A stretch of DNA of 64,000 nt from Carnegiea gigantea. Its lineage: Eukaryota > Streptophyta > Magnoliopsida > Caryophyllales > Cactaceae. Under the pieces are notes generated by a model. It did no database searches. It was not told where the DNA came from and saw nothing but the letters and a program-made list of their open reading frames with translations. A program made the translations under genes and the position numbers. The stretch covers positions 1 through 64,000 of the forward strand of contig JAKOGI010003081.1 of NCBI GenBank assembly GCA_029747015.1. The letters are read 5' to 3'. Shown in pieces: positions 1 through 11,213 of the stretch (position 1 is the first letter of the stretch; the number at the start of each line of letters is the position of its first letter).

Positions 1-210
1 AAATCCATCAAAAAATATTAGACGTAAACCCTTAGTATGTTTGAGAAATTAAGCACACAAAAACGGTTTAGCTGCTGGATTTAACCCTTGCCCTGCAGTT
101 TCAATGTTTAATCAAAACTTGGATGATTTATTCATCCTTAAACCAGCATAATAAGATTACCTAATTGATTTGATTCGTTTTTAACAAAAGGGATGGCGGG
201 ATTTCCATCA
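1..210 (-). repeat. Partial LTR of gag-only element (3' LTR in element orientation)
   Basis: It matches the last 210 bases of the LTRs ending at 3568 and 6918, sharing the same terminal TTTCCATCA. It is truncated by the start of the window. In element (minus) orientation it is the LTR downstream of the first internal region's polypurine tract. Confidence 0.88.
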
Positions 211-223
211 TACTCCCCTTGTT
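211..223 (-). promoter_or_regulatory. Polypurine tract, gag-only element copy A
   Basis: The minus strand reads AACAAGGGGAGTA directly against the LTR terminus TGATGG. That is the expected position and composition of the plus-strand primer for reverse transcription. The same tract recurs at 3569-3581. Confidence 0.8.
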
Positions 224-238
224 AAAAATGATTTACCC

Positions 239-1807
239 TCAAATCATAGTAGGTAATGAACTCCTCTTTTTGCTCAATTCTGGTTGAAATAAAATCAACC
301 ATGAAAACAAGTCTCTTTTGAACTTAGAGACTTTCTTCTTTACCTTCCCCTTGTTGATTGGAATGGTGGACGTACGGGGCTCCTTGAACATGATTGGAAC
401 CACTTTCTCACATGCTCTTAATTTAGGATTAGGAACTGTAAGGAATGATTCTGAATTGAATTGACAGAAGGTTTGTTTGAGTGTTTTGGGTGTGGGTGGA
501 GTGGGAGAAAAGGTTGATGGTTCACCAAAAGTCATGAAAAGAATATTTCGATTCTCTTTGTATTTTGGTGGGTGGTAAGTGTCTAAGGTGAGCATTTCCC
601 CTTTACCCGCCTCAATCACTATCTCCTCGAGATCATCTTCTTTATCCTCTTTCTTTTCCTCTTCTATTTCGTCCTCCTCAGTTGCCTTCCATTCAGCCAA
701 GGTAACATACCTTCGGTTTGTACAATCTGATGCTAAGTGACCAAAGCCTTGGCACTTAAAACACTTTGGGATGTTTTTAGGAAGGGGTTTTGGTGTGAGT
801 TGTGGGGGTAGGCCTTTTTGTGCAGTTTGGTTTTTTTGTGGAGAAGGGGAAAGGGATGCCATGGGTTAAGGGACATAAGATGAACTCCCCTTGTCTAAGG
901 TTTGTTCATATGGTGAGGGATTTGGGATTTCATGCCGTGAGGGCGGTTTGCTCTTCTTTTGCTGCTCAACTGTGTGAGCTAGCACACATACTTCATCAAA
1001 AGAAGTGTAAGCTTGTAAATCAACAACATTAGCATACCTAGGATCAAGACCTCCCAAGTATCTAACAATTGTTTGTTCTTCTGGCTCTTGCAAATCACCC
1101 TTAATCACAAGCTTTTCAAATTCACGAGTGTATTCTTCTACACTCAAATTACCTTGGTTCAAATGGTGGAGTTGAGAGTAGCAATCTTGAGCATAGGTAG
1201 AAGGAAGAAATCTAGCCTTGAGCTTTGACTTCATCTTCTCCCAAGTTCTGATTTTGGACCTCCTTTCTCTTACTCTTTTGGCACACAAGTTAGTCCACCA
1301 TAGAGAAGCATACTTACGAAGCCTTAAAGCAATCAGCTTCACCTTCTTATCTTCTGGGATGTCTTTGTACTCAAAAACTCTTTCAACTGTGTGTAACCAA
1401 TCCAAAAAATCTTCAGGATCAAGCTTGCCTTCAAATTCTGGAATTTCAACCTTGAAATCATTTGCACTAGCTTGATTCCGTGAGTCTTGTCTAGTCATTC
1501 TCAATGGGTCATCTTCACTAGATGAATCAAGAGTATGGCTAAACACTTGTTCTTGCCTCCATGGTTCGGATTGGATGGGTTCTTTACACGCCTTTTGCTT
1601 TTGCTTCATGTAGTTTCCAAGTTGTTTTCTCAAGTACTCATTTCGAGCCTTGAGTTCTTGATTACTCACACTCATTTCTTGCATTTGCTTGGAAATAACC
1701 TCAAGCTTCTCTTCCACAGACATGCTAGTACTCATCGTGATCGCAGGAAGGAACGATTTATGCTTGACTGTGTTTGGATTGAATTTGGGAGCGTGGGGTT
1801 CAGGCAA
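239..1807 (-). pseudogene. gag of gag-only LTR element, copy A, interrupted by one stop
   Basis: Minus-strand reading frame of about 521 codons in two open pieces in the same frame (866-1807 and 239-862), separated by one stop. The N-terminal part has a coiled-coil-like stretch (about residues 30-70). A retrotransposon gag domain follows, recognisable by the WL motif, the SLWW motif and a YTREFEKL-like segment. The C-terminal part has a CCHC zinc knuckle (CFKCQGFGHLASDC), then RRYVTLAEW and an acidic run of Glu/Asp/Lys. Gag would package element RNA and form particles. The stop replaces a codon that is Gln in copy B at the same place (CAA to TAA). The acidic C-terminus and lack of any pol suggest a complete non-autonomous gag. 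Confidence 0.88.
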
Positions 1808-1819
1808 GGATCTGAACTT

Positions 1820-1831
1820 GCTCTGATACCA
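1820..1831 (-). promoter_or_regulatory. Primer-binding site (initiator-Met tRNA type)
   Basis: The minus strand reads TGGTATCAGAGC four bases downstream of the LTR end CATCA. This 12-mer is the standard primer-binding site complementary to the 3' end of plant initiator tRNA-Met. It fixes the element orientation and the LTR boundary. Confidence 0.85.
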
Positions 1832-1835
1832 AAAA

Positions 1836-3568
1836 TGATGTAAGTCTCAAGGGTAGGAACAACCCAAGCCAACTTACAACAAGAACACAACCAAAACATG
1901 TGGAAAACTCACGAACCAAGGGAGGCACGGTCGTGCTCAAGGGCACGGGGTGACCGTGCTAACTTGCTGCCTAAGCACGCCTAGTTTGTGATTTCCACGG
2001 TTTTGAGATGGCTTTTGTGTTTAGGCTCAAAACTGAATCAAAGCAAGAATTCTTGGCCTTGATTAAGCTTGAAATGAATATGAAAAGAAAAAAAAGAAGA
2101 GAGGAATGAAGTTCACTGATTAGAACATGAAAAAAGGAGAGCTTTGGTTTAAGGAACCCAAAGCTAACTTCATGAACTTTAAGGGAATTCAATGGAATCT
2201 GGATAGTTTTAAGCCTTGTGATTAGATAAGATAAACCACTAATCACTTAGCTTAGGGCCTTAACCTTTGATTAGGATACAGATAACACCACCTAATCAAT
2301 TGATTAAGACTCACTTTGACACCACCTTAATCGTCGAATTACAGGATAAACAAGTTAAGTGTTTAAGAAATCACAAGACACAAAGTCTTTGCTCTCAACT
2401 TTAATACTCAAAACTTGTTGTTTTTACAAAAGAGCAGCCAAGGCACTTATATAGCCTTGTGATTACATGAAAAGAGCTTTCCTTCTAGGCAAGGAAAGTC
2501 ATTAAACTAATCCTATGCTTAGCAATACACGGTTTAAGCTAAAACATACATAAGCTGAAAGTTTAAGCTACAAAACACAAGATTTCCTTATTAAACTCTT
2601 TCCTAAGTATTAAGAAACCTTGTTGACTCAATTTCCCTTCAAGGAAGGTAAGAGAGCATGGCTGCCACCTCAAAAGGACTGAAAATTGCATTGTGTGCCA
2701 TGTAATGCTTGAAGTGGTCGAATGAGGAGCTTGCAAAATGGTGGCGTTTCACTAGCTCCACGTGTCTCTCCTCAAGTAGCTAGTGGTGCTTAATCAAGCT
2801 GCTCAAAATGACCTGCTTGGCAGCCTTCCACCTTAAGCAAACCCCTTGAAGGAGGAAAACCACCAGGCTAAGCAACGGGGTGTCAAGCAGCCGGTTTCTG
2901 CCTCCACTTGCAACGCATGTTTGACACCTCCAATGATGACTAATTGCTACGTTTATTACATGGTTGGAAACCTCAAGATGTCTAGATTACCCTCCTTTTT
3001 GAATCATAGCAATTGGACGTCATTTGCCCCTTGAATCAGGCCTGATTTCCCAAACCGTGCAGATTGGACTCCAAAACAGCACAGGTTTACAATAGCTTAG
3101 TTCCACGTAACCAATGGAACTCCAAAATCTGGTAATTCCAAGTTGGACTGAAAGCTAATGATCGGGGGACCCAAAATATGTAAGAATACAAAGATTTAAC
3201 GCTAGACTACACCAAAGAATAAAAAGAACCAAAACCGGGTTCATCCTGGCCCTGCTGGGCAGTTTTGACACCTTGGGTTTAATTGCTGATTTGAACGACC
3301 AAATGAAGTTCAAATTGGATGAAACTTGATTTGTTGGAAAGCTAACATCTTGATCTTCAAATCCATCAAAAAATATTAGACATAAGCCCTTAGTATGTTT
3401 GAGAAATTAAGCACACAAAAACGGGTTAGCTGCTGGATTTAACCCTTGCCCTGCAGTTTCAATGTTTAATCAAAACTTGAATGATTTATTCATCCTTAAA
3501 CCAGCATAATAAGATTACCTAATTGATTTGATTCGTTTTTAGCAAAAGGGATGGCGGGATTTCCATCA
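1836..3568 (-). repeat. LTR (shared middle copy) of gag-only element, 1733 bp
   Basis: Begins TGATGTAAG and ends TTTCCATCA. It is flanked by the primer-binding site of copy A on the left and the polypurine tract of copy B on the right, so it serves as LTR for both internal regions. It is closely similar to 5193-6918, with scattered substitutions and small indels (for example around 2280-2400 and 3100-3200). Short open frames inside it (2846-3034) are repeated in the other LTR and show no recognisable protein. Confidence 0.88.
2447..2455 (-). promoter_or_regulatory. Candidate LTR TATA box
   Basis: The minus strand reads CTATATAAG inside the LTR, and the same site is conserved at 5800-5808 in the right LTR. 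It lies between U3-like and R-like parts and is the best candidate for the element's transcription start region. Confidence 0.5.
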
Positions 3569-3581
3569 TACTCCCCTTGTT
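3569..3581 (-). promoter_or_regulatory. Polypurine tract, gag-only element copy B
   Basis: Same AACAAGGGGAGTA on the minus strand, abutting the middle LTR end at 3568. Identical to the tract at 211-223. Confidence 0.8.
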
Positions 3582-3596
3582 AAAAATGATTTGCCC

Positions 3597-5164
3597 TCAA
3601 ATCATAGTAGGTAATGAACTCCTCTTTTGGCTCAATTCTGGTTGAAATAAAATCAACCATGAAAACAAGTCTCTTTTGAACTTAGAGACTTTCTTCTTTA
3701 CCTTCCCCTTGTTGATTGGAATGGTGGACGTACGGGGCTCCTTGAACATGATTGGAACCACTTTCTCACATGCTCTTAATTTAGGATTAGGAACTGTAAG
3801 GAATGATTCTGAATTGAATTGACAGAAGGTTTGTTTGAGTGTTTTGGGTGTGGGTGGAGTGGGGGGAAAGGTTGATGGTTCACCAAAAGTCATGAAAAGA
3901 ATATTTCGATTCTCTTTGTATTTTGGTGGGTGGTAAGTGTCTAAGGTGAGCATTTCACCTTTACCCGCCTCAATCACTATCTCCTCGAGATCATCTTCTT
4001 TATCCTCTTTCTTTTCCTCTTCTATTTCGCCCTCCTCAGTTGCCTTCCATTCAGCCAAGGTAACATACCTTCGGTTTGTACAATCTGATGCTAAGTGACC
4101 AAAGCCTTGGCACTTAAAACACCTTGGGATGTTTTTAGGAAAGGGTTTTGGTGTGAGTTGTGGGGGTAGGCCCTTTTGTGAAGTTTGGTTTTTTTGTGGA
4201 GAAGGGGAAAGGGATGCCGTGGGTTGAGGGACATAAGATGAACTCCCCTTATTTAAGGTTTGTTCATATGGTGAGGGATTTGGATTTTCATGCCGTGAGG
4301 GCGGTTTGCTCTTCTTTTGTTGCTCAACCTTGTGAGCTAGCACACATACTTCATCAAAAGAAGTGTAAGCTTGCAAATCAACAACATTAGCATACCTAGG
4401 ATCAAGACCTACCAAGTATCTAACAATTGTTTGTTCTTCTGACTCTTGCAAATCACACTTAATCACAAGCTTTTCAAATTCACGAGTGTATTCTTCTACA
4501 CTCAAATTACCTTGGTTCAAATGGTGGAGTTGAGAGTAGCAATCTTGAACATAGGTAGAAGGAAGAAATCTAGCCTTGAGCTTTGACTTCATCTTCTCCC
4601 AAGTTCTGATTTTGGACCTCCTTTCTGTTACTCTTTTGGCACACAAGTTAGTCCACCATAGAGAAGCATACTTACGAAGCCTTAAAGCAATCAGCTTCCC
4701 CTTCTTGTCTTCTGGGATGTCCTTGTACTCAAAAACTCTTTCAACTGTGTGTAACCAATCCAAAAATCTTCAGGATCAAGCTTGCCTTCAAATTCTGGAA
4801 TTTCAACCTTGAAATCATTTGCACTGGCTTGACTCCGTGAGTCTTGTCTAGTCATTCTCAATGGTTCATCTTCACTAGATGAATCAAGAGTATGGCTAAA
4901 CACTTGTTCTTGCCTCCATGGTTCGGATTGGATGGGTTCTTCACACGCCTTTTGCTTTTGCTTCATGTAGTTTCCAAGTTGTTTTCTCAAGTACTCATTT
5001 TGAGCCTTGAGTTCTTGATTACTCACACTCATTTCTTGCATTTGCTTGGAAAGAACCTCAAGCTTCTCTTCCACAGACATGCTAGTACTCATTGTGATCG
5101 CAGGAAGGAACGATTTATGCTTGACTGTGTTTGGATTGAGTTTGGGAGCGTGGGGTTCAGGCAA
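3597..5164 (-). pseudogene. gag of gag-only LTR element, copy B, frameshifted
   Basis: Same protein as copy A, read on the minus strand. The N-terminal 157 residues are open at 4691-5164 and the remaining 388 codons at 3597-4763. The break falls in an A-run of the plus strand near 4765, where copy A has six A and copy B five. This is a one-base deletion in the coding sequence. Across copy A's stop position copy B reads through (YVPQ). Gag domain, CCHC knuckle and acidic tail are all present. Copies A and B differ by scattered substitutions, so they have evolved separately or come from different insertions. Confidence 0.88.
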
Positions 5165-5176
5165 GGATCTGAACTT

Positions 5177-5188
5177 GCTCTGATACCA
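5177..5188 (-). promoter_or_regulatory. Primer-binding site, copy B
   Basis: TGGTATCAGAGC on the minus strand, next to the right LTR start at 5193. Same arrangement as at 1820-1831. Confidence 0.85.
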
Positions 5189-5192
5189 AAAA

Positions 5193-6918
5193 TGATGTAA
5201 GTCTCAAGGGTAGGAACAACCCAAGCCAACTTACAACAAGAACACAACCAAAACAAGTGGAAAACTCACGAACCAAGGGAGGCACGGTCGTGCTCAAGGG
5301 CACGGGGTGACCGTGCTAACTTGCTGCCTAAGCACGCCTAGTTTGTGATTTTCACGGTTTTGAGATGGCTTTTGTGTTTGGGCTCAAAACTGAGTCAAAG
5401 CAAGAATTCTTGGCCTTGATTAAGCTTGAAATGAATATGAAAAGAAAAAAAGAAGAGAGGAATGAAGTTCACTGATTAGAACATGAAAAAAAGGAGAGCT
5501 TTGGTTTAAGGAACCCAAAGCTAACTTCATGAACTTTAAGTGAATTCAATGGAATCTGGATAGTTCTAAGCCTTGTGATTAGATAAGATACACCACTAAT
5601 AACTTAGCTTAGGGCCCTTAACCTTTGATTAGGATACAGATACACCACCTAATCAATGATTAAGACTCACTTGGACACCACCTTAATCGGCCTAATTAAG
5701 GATAAGCAAGTTAAGTGTTTGAGAGGAACAACAAGACACAAAGTCTTTTCTTAATTTCAATACTCAAGCTTGTTGTTTTACAAAAGAGCAGCCAAGGCAC
5801 TTATATAGCCTTGTGATTACATGAAAAGAGCTTTCCTTCTAGGCAAGGAAAGTCATTAAACTAATCCTATGCTTAGTAATACACGGTTTAAGCTAAAACA
5901 TACATAAGCTGAAAGTTTAAGCTACAAAACACAAGATTTCCTTCTTAAACTCTTTCCTAAGTATTAAGAAACCTTGTTGACTCAATTTCCCTTCAAGGAA
6001 GGTAAGAGAGCATGGCTGCCACCTCAAAAGGACTGAAAATTGCATGTGTGCCATGTCATGCTTGAGTGGTCGAATGAGAGCTTGCAAAATGGTGGCGTTT
6101 CACTAGCTCCACGTGTCTCTCTCTCAAGTAGCTGAGTGGTGCTTAATCAAGCAGCTCAAAATGACCTGCTTGGCAGCCTTCCACCTTAAGCAAACCCCTT
6201 GAAGGAGGAAAACCACCAGGCTAAGCAACCGGGTGTCAAGCAGCCGGTTTCTGCCTCCACTTGCAACGCATGTTTGACACCTCAAATGATGACTTATTGC
6301 TACGTTTCTTACATGGTTGGAAACCTCAAGATGTCTAGATTACCCTCCTTTTTGAATCATGGCAATTGGACGTCATTTTCCCCTTGAATCAGCCTGATTT
6401 CCCAAACCGTGCAGATTGGACTCCAAAACAGCACAGGTTTACTAATTAGCTTAGTTCACTAACCAATTGAACTCCAAATCTGGTAATTCCAATTGGACAT
6501 GAAAGCTAAGATCTTGGGGACCCAAAATATGTAAAAATACAAGATCTAAGCTAAACTACATCATAAGAAATAAAAAGAACAAAACCGGGTTCATCCTGGC
6601 CCTGCTGGGCAGTTTTGACACCTTGGGTTTAATTGCTGATTTGAACGACCAAATGAAGTCCAAATTGGATGAAACTTGATTTGTTGGAAAGCTAACATCT
6701 TGATCTTCAAATCCATCAAAAAATATTAGACGTAAACCCTTAGTATGTTTGAGAAATTAAGCCCACAAAAACGGGTTAGCTGCTGGATTTAACCCTTGCC
6801 CTGCAGTTTCAATGTTTAATCAAAACTTGGATGATTTATTCATCCTTAAACCAGCATAATAAGATTACCTAATTGATTTGATTCGTTTTTAACAAAAGGG
6901 ATGGTGGGATTTCCATCA
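5193..6918 (-). repeat. Right LTR of gag-only element (5' LTR in element orientation), 1726 bp
   Basis: Starts TGATGTAAG after the copy B primer-binding site and ends TTTCCATCA. It is followed directly by GTTTC and Sirevirus pol sequence, so 6918/6919 is the insertion boundary. A TATA-like CTATATAAG occurs on the minus strand at 5800-5808. Confidence 0.87.
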
Positions 6919-8460
6919 GTTTCTCATATAGAACAAAAGCACCACATTGAGGCATTGGAAGATCCAAACTACACATTAGTTATGCAAAATGAACCCAACT
7001 AGTTTGAGAAGAACCAAGTTTGATCTCTCACTCCTGGACCAAAGGACCATCCACTAATTGGGACTATGAGGGTCTTTAGAAACAAGTTAGATGAATCTGG
7101 GGTAGTAGTTAGGGACAAAGCCAGATTTGTCACAAAGGGTTATAAGTAAGAGGAAGGGATAGACTTTAATGAGACCTTTGCACCTATGGCTATATTAAAA
7201 GCTATCTGCATATTACTTACATTTGCATCTCACATCGACATTGAGTTATTTCACATAGATGTCAAATGTGCTTTCTTAAATGGTTTTGCAAATAAAAAAG
7301 TCTATGTTAAGCAACACCTAGATGTCAAAATCCTAAATTTCTAAATCATGTTTTCAAGCTTTATAAAGCTCTTTATGGCTTAAAACAAGCCTCGAGAGCT
7401 TGGTATGAACATCTTAGCAAATTTCTCTTAGAAAATTATTTCACACAAGGAAAGATTGACAAAACTCTTTTCATTAAAACAAAGGGGAAAGACTTCCTCA
7501 TTATTCAAGTTTATGTAGATAATATCATATTTGGTGCTACTAATAATGTTCTATGTCAAGAGTTTTCCAATTTGATGAGTAAAAAATTTGAGATGAGTAT
7601 GGTGGGAGAACTCAACTTTTTCCTTGGGCTTCAGATCATGCAATGCCAAGATGGCGTATTTATCAACCACGGTAAATATGTGAAAGAACTCTTGAAGAAA
7701 TACAAGGTTGATGAGATCAAGCATGATAGCACTCCAATGGTATTGAATACAAAACTAGACCTTGATCCAAATGGTAAGTCAGTGTCAGAAAAGGTCTACA
7801 GAGGTATGAATGGATCACTACTTTATCTAATAGCAAGTAGATTAGATATTATGCTCAGTGTATGCTTATGTGTTTAGTTCCAAAGTGCCCCTAAAGAATC
7901 ACATCTAACAGCTATTAAGAGGATTTTTAGATATCTTATAGGAACCAAGGACATTGGTTTATGGTATGACAGAGATAGAGATTTTAATCTCATTAGATAC
8001 ATAGATGCATATTAAACTGGCTACAGAGTAGACCAAAAAATTACCTTAGGATATTGCCAATTCCTTGGACGCTCCTTAGTTTTATGGCATTCAAATAAAC
8101 AAAGCTTTGTAGCTCCATCAACTGCTAAGGCAGAATACATAGTAGTTGAAAACATGTTGTGCTCAGGTAGTCTGGATCACACAACATCTACAAGACATTA
8201 GTTTTGATCTTGAAAAGGTTCCCATTCGATGTGATGATGTGAATGTAATAAATACCATAAAAAATCCAATCCAGCACTCAAGACCCAAACACATTAAAGT
8301 TAAGTATCACTTCATACGAAATTATGTTAAGAAAGGTAACATCATTCTTGATTTTGTTCCATCACATTTGCAATTAGCTGACATTTTGACCAAACCACTT
8401 CGTGAAGATCAGTTCAATTTTATTCAAAGTGAACTTGGCATGTTGAAAATAAATGCATAA
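6919..8460 (+). pseudogene. Ty1/copia (Sirevirus-like) pol 3' part: reverse transcriptase and RNase H, broken
   Basis: Conceptual translation in shifting frames gives the order seen in Ty1/copia pol. The RT start is near 6960 (EALEDPNY), then RVFRNKLDESG, ETFAPMA and CAFLNGF. Next come the YVDD-box region at 7512-7523, FFLGLQIMQ, and an RNase H with GSLLYL, FRYLIGT and a C-terminal DILTKPL. The longest open pieces are 7572-7877 and 8146-8460. There are several stops and frameshifts. The YVDD box reads YVDN and the RNase H DAD-like motif reads DAY followed by a stop, so two catalytic positions are lost. The 5' part (gag, protease, integrase) is missing because the gag-only element interrupts it. 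The match to SIRE/Maximus-type RT is by memory of conserved motifs. Confidence 0.88.
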
Positions 8461-8713
8461 GTTGAGGGGGAGGATCCATCAACCAAAAGTCTAATGTGAT
8501 AAAGTATTGCAGGTTACCCATAATAACATTAGACTAGACATTGAGACATCATCTCAAAGTCCATATCGAATCTATGCTCTTGGACTTTGGATTTTTATCG
8601 CATCTCAATTACGGCAAGTAGCTAGAACATGGGGATTTAAATCAATTAAATGTCTCAATAACTACCATATTTTGAAAATTGGGGATTTTTAAATATTTTC
8701 CATAGAAATTCTC

Positions 8714-8756
<43 letters not shown>
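8461..8756 (+). repeat. Post-pol spacer ending in a (CT)n microsatellite
   Basis: Follows the pol stop at 8460. It opens with a purine-rich GAGGGGGAGGA at about 8464-8474, which may be an internal polypurine tract. It has no recognisable coding sequence. It ends in a run of CT/TC dinucleotides from about 8710 to 8756. Confidence 0.5.
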
Positions 8757-8760
<4 letters not shown>

Positions 8761-8995
8761 TTTTTTAAAGGGCATTGATACACTTTCTTAATAATCATCT
8801 TCAATCTTATTCACAAGATCTCTCTCTCTTTCTCTCTCTCTCTCACATTTTTTAAAGGGCATTGATACACTTTCTTAATAATCATCTTCAATCTTATTCA
8901 CAAGATCTCTCTCTCTTTCTCTCTCTCTCTCACATTTTTTAAAGGGCATTGATACACTTTCTTAATAATCATCTTCAATCTTATTCACAAGATTT
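8757..8995 (+). repeat. 87-bp tandem repeat, three copies, with CT-rich linkers
   Basis: The unit beginning CACATTTTTTAAAGGGC starts at 8757, 8844 and 8931, an exact 87-bp period. The copies look identical by eye over the shared part; the third lacks the final CT-rich linker and continues into CAAGATTTCC. The CT runs probably promoted slippage or unequal exchange. Confidence 0.85.
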
Positions 8996-8998
8996 CCT

Positions 8999-10197
8999 AT
9001 GCATTCTATGAACCGCCACCTCCTACTTTCTTTTTCTTTCTCCTCTTCTACCATAAAACGAGCATGCCTTAGCATGAACAACACAACCACTTCTTATCCT
9101 CTTTGCCCCCCTCTTTCTCTTTCTTTCTCTTTCCTCCAAACCCTCAACTTTATCTCTCATCCAAACCCTCAGTTAGTTCACCTCTTCTATGCCAATTTTG
9201 AAAAAGTTAAGCCTAAGGGGAGTGGGAGAACTTATTACACCACCAAAGTTAAAGGTATGACCATCACCCTCACCACTGCCTCTAATGAGAGGATCTTTAA
9301 TCTAAACCCTGACCCCTCCAAATTTCCTCCCCCAATGTCAGCAGCCAAAGCCCACAAACTTTGTCATTAAAAGTATGTCAACCCTACCAAGATCAAGAAA
9401 ACCAACCAATCTTACATGACCCTTTACTCAGACCCTCGAATCTTATACTACATCCTAGTTAGGCACACCTACCCTTATGGATCATCAAAAAAGACCGCCA
9501 ATGACATCCTTCTCAAAATCCTCTACTACATCATAGAGGGAGATTGTATAGACTTTGCATAACTTATACTCGAGTATATGACTAGTTCTGCAACTTATGA
9601 TGGAACTTTTCCCTACCCTACTCCAATCCCTTAACTCGTATCTTCAAGGCCTTCTAAGTTGCACTTGAGGTAGAAGAATGCCTTGACACTCAGATCCCTA
9701 CCATCAATGAGAACACACTCAAAAGCCTCACATTCAAGCCTCTCCCCTCTAGTCCTTGTGAGGAGGAGATTTCTGCCAATGACATTAAGACTCCCAAGCC
9801 TCAGCCCTATCTTGACATTATCCCTCCTCTTTGGTCAGAATGGTTTAAAGCTAATCTCAAGGAGATTAAAGGGGAGCTTACTAGTCTAAAGGCTGGTCAA
9901 GCTAAGATCAAAAAAACATTGGTTGATCTCAAATGGGTGTTTGAGGATTTAGCTTAATGTACTTCCAACAATGTCATTTCAGATTTGAAGGTCGAGGAAG
10001 GGTTGTTGAAGTTGATAAATGATGAGTTTGGGGTCAATATAGTGAGGTTGGAAGCGGCATTGAAGATAGCCCAAGATGAGGTTGGTTAGGAGGAGAACAT
10101 TGAAGAAGAAATTGGCATGCTAGAGGCTACAGAGTAACCAAAGTCGAATGCTCTACCCCACCCCCATCCAGATGTTTCCTCCACTGATCAAGCATGA
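8999..10197 (+). pseudogene. Sirevirus env-like / plant-transposon-protein domain ORF relic
   Basis: Reading across frames gives a continuous protein-like sequence. It has a Ser/Phe-rich N-terminus, then VHLFYANFEKVKPKG, VKGMTITL and NLNPDPSKFPP (8999-9370). After a stop comes YSDPRILYYILVRHTYPYG, ILEYMTSSA and a Lys/Glu-rich coiled-coil-like tail (about 9700-10197). The FYANF...VKG pattern resembles the putative plant transposon protein domain often found downstream of pol in Sireviruses. There are at least five in-frame stops and one frame change near 9700. Position between pol and the presumed 3' LTR supports an extra 3' ORF of the copia element. Function in the family is unproven; the env-like label is only positional. 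Confidence 0.5.
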
Positions 10198-10317
10198 TGC
10201 TCTCCTCTTTCTGCTTTCAAAATAATTTCTTTTTTTAATGCTTCTGAGCAATTTCATTGTTTTTAAACATTGATTTGCCTAACATTTCTTTGAGTCCACC
10301 CCTTCTGTTGAAAGTCA

Positions 10318-10334
10318 CAAAGAGGGAGAAATTA
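10318..10334 (+). promoter_or_regulatory. Candidate polypurine tract before a presumed 3' LTR
   Basis: CAAAGAGGGAGAAATT is purine-rich and lies downstream of the env-like relic, where a Sirevirus polypurine tract is expected. The LTR that should follow, starting near 10337, could not be bounded because its partner LTR is outside the window. Confidence 0.4.
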
Positions 10335-10339
10335 TATGG

Positions 10340-11160
10340 ACTCAAGGACATTGATGATGAATGATCAAAGCCTACCTAAAAGGCTTTGAAAGCTTCAAAA
10401 TGACACAAGCGTAAGCCTAAAAAATTCAATCAATTCAAAGATTACTTGACCAATGAATAAATCTAGATGATGACAACAATATTGTTGGTGAAGTACTCAT
10501 GATTTTTGACATTGACATATTATTTAACTCAGCTCTTGCATCATGAATAGAATAGTTCTACTATAACTATAAAATTGAGTGATCTCATATGTCCGTGCGA
10601 AGTGTCTTAGTATTACTTGTCAAAGTTCTATTAATTTTATTAATTTTTCTGCTTAGTATTAATTATCAATTTTATTAATTTTATTAATTTTTCTTTTTTT
10701 TTGAATGCACATTAAATTTGTTTTTAATATTATCTACCAAACCTTGCATCGTCTCATAATCAATTAATCTTAACAAAGCTAGTACATGAAAGACTCAATT
10801 ATACTTAGGAAGTATAGAGTGCACATTCGCACATAAAATATTGCATGTGCAAGTGCAAAAATAACACAGGCACTGAAACTAGGAATGGCGCAAAAATTTT
10901 GAAATTAAATAATTGAAAAATAAATTCAAATAACAGTTTTTTTTCTTTTCTTGGAAGTCCAAATAGTAAAGAGAAGTATATACATGGAGAAGATAAGGAC
11001 TTGCTCAGAATGATATTTAACTTTGAAAGTAAGACCACTGACCACTCATAATTTGGATGATGATATCATACATATACATATATATGTATATAATACATAT
11101 ACATATATATGTATATATACATATACATACATACATATACATTTATATATATACATATAC

Positions 11161-11213
<53 letters not shown>

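Larger units (their letters stand above)
1..6918 (-). mobile_element. Tandem gag-only LTR retrotransposon (TR-GAG type), LTR-int-LTR-int-LTR
   Basis: Three copies of one LTR (1-210 partial, 1836-3568, 5193-6918) alternate with two internal regions of about 1.62 kb (211-1835 and 3569-5192). LTRs run TG...CA. On the minus strand each internal region starts with a TGGTATCAGAGC primer-binding site and ends with a polypurine tract. Each carries only gag: no protease, RT, RNase H or integrase. This matches what is known of TR-GAG elements, which depend on a partner for reverse transcription. The shared middle LTR is the usual product of unequal recombination between LTRs. The left end lies outside the window, so the target duplication cannot be read; the right end abuts Sirevirus coding sequence. 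Confidence 0.88.

Noticed and set aside
1820..1831. tRNA gene fragment
   Set aside because: Only 12 bases of tRNA complementarity next to an LTR: a primer-binding site, not a tRNA gene.
802..5200. Plus-strand ORFs across the gag region (802-1032, 1218-1475, 1535-1843 and their copies)
   Set aside because: Antisense shadows of the minus-strand gag; no recognisable protein.
2846..6387. Matching 62-codon ORFs at 2846-3034 and 6199-6387
   Set aside because: They are the same LTR segment in two copies; conservation is due to the repeat, not to coding.
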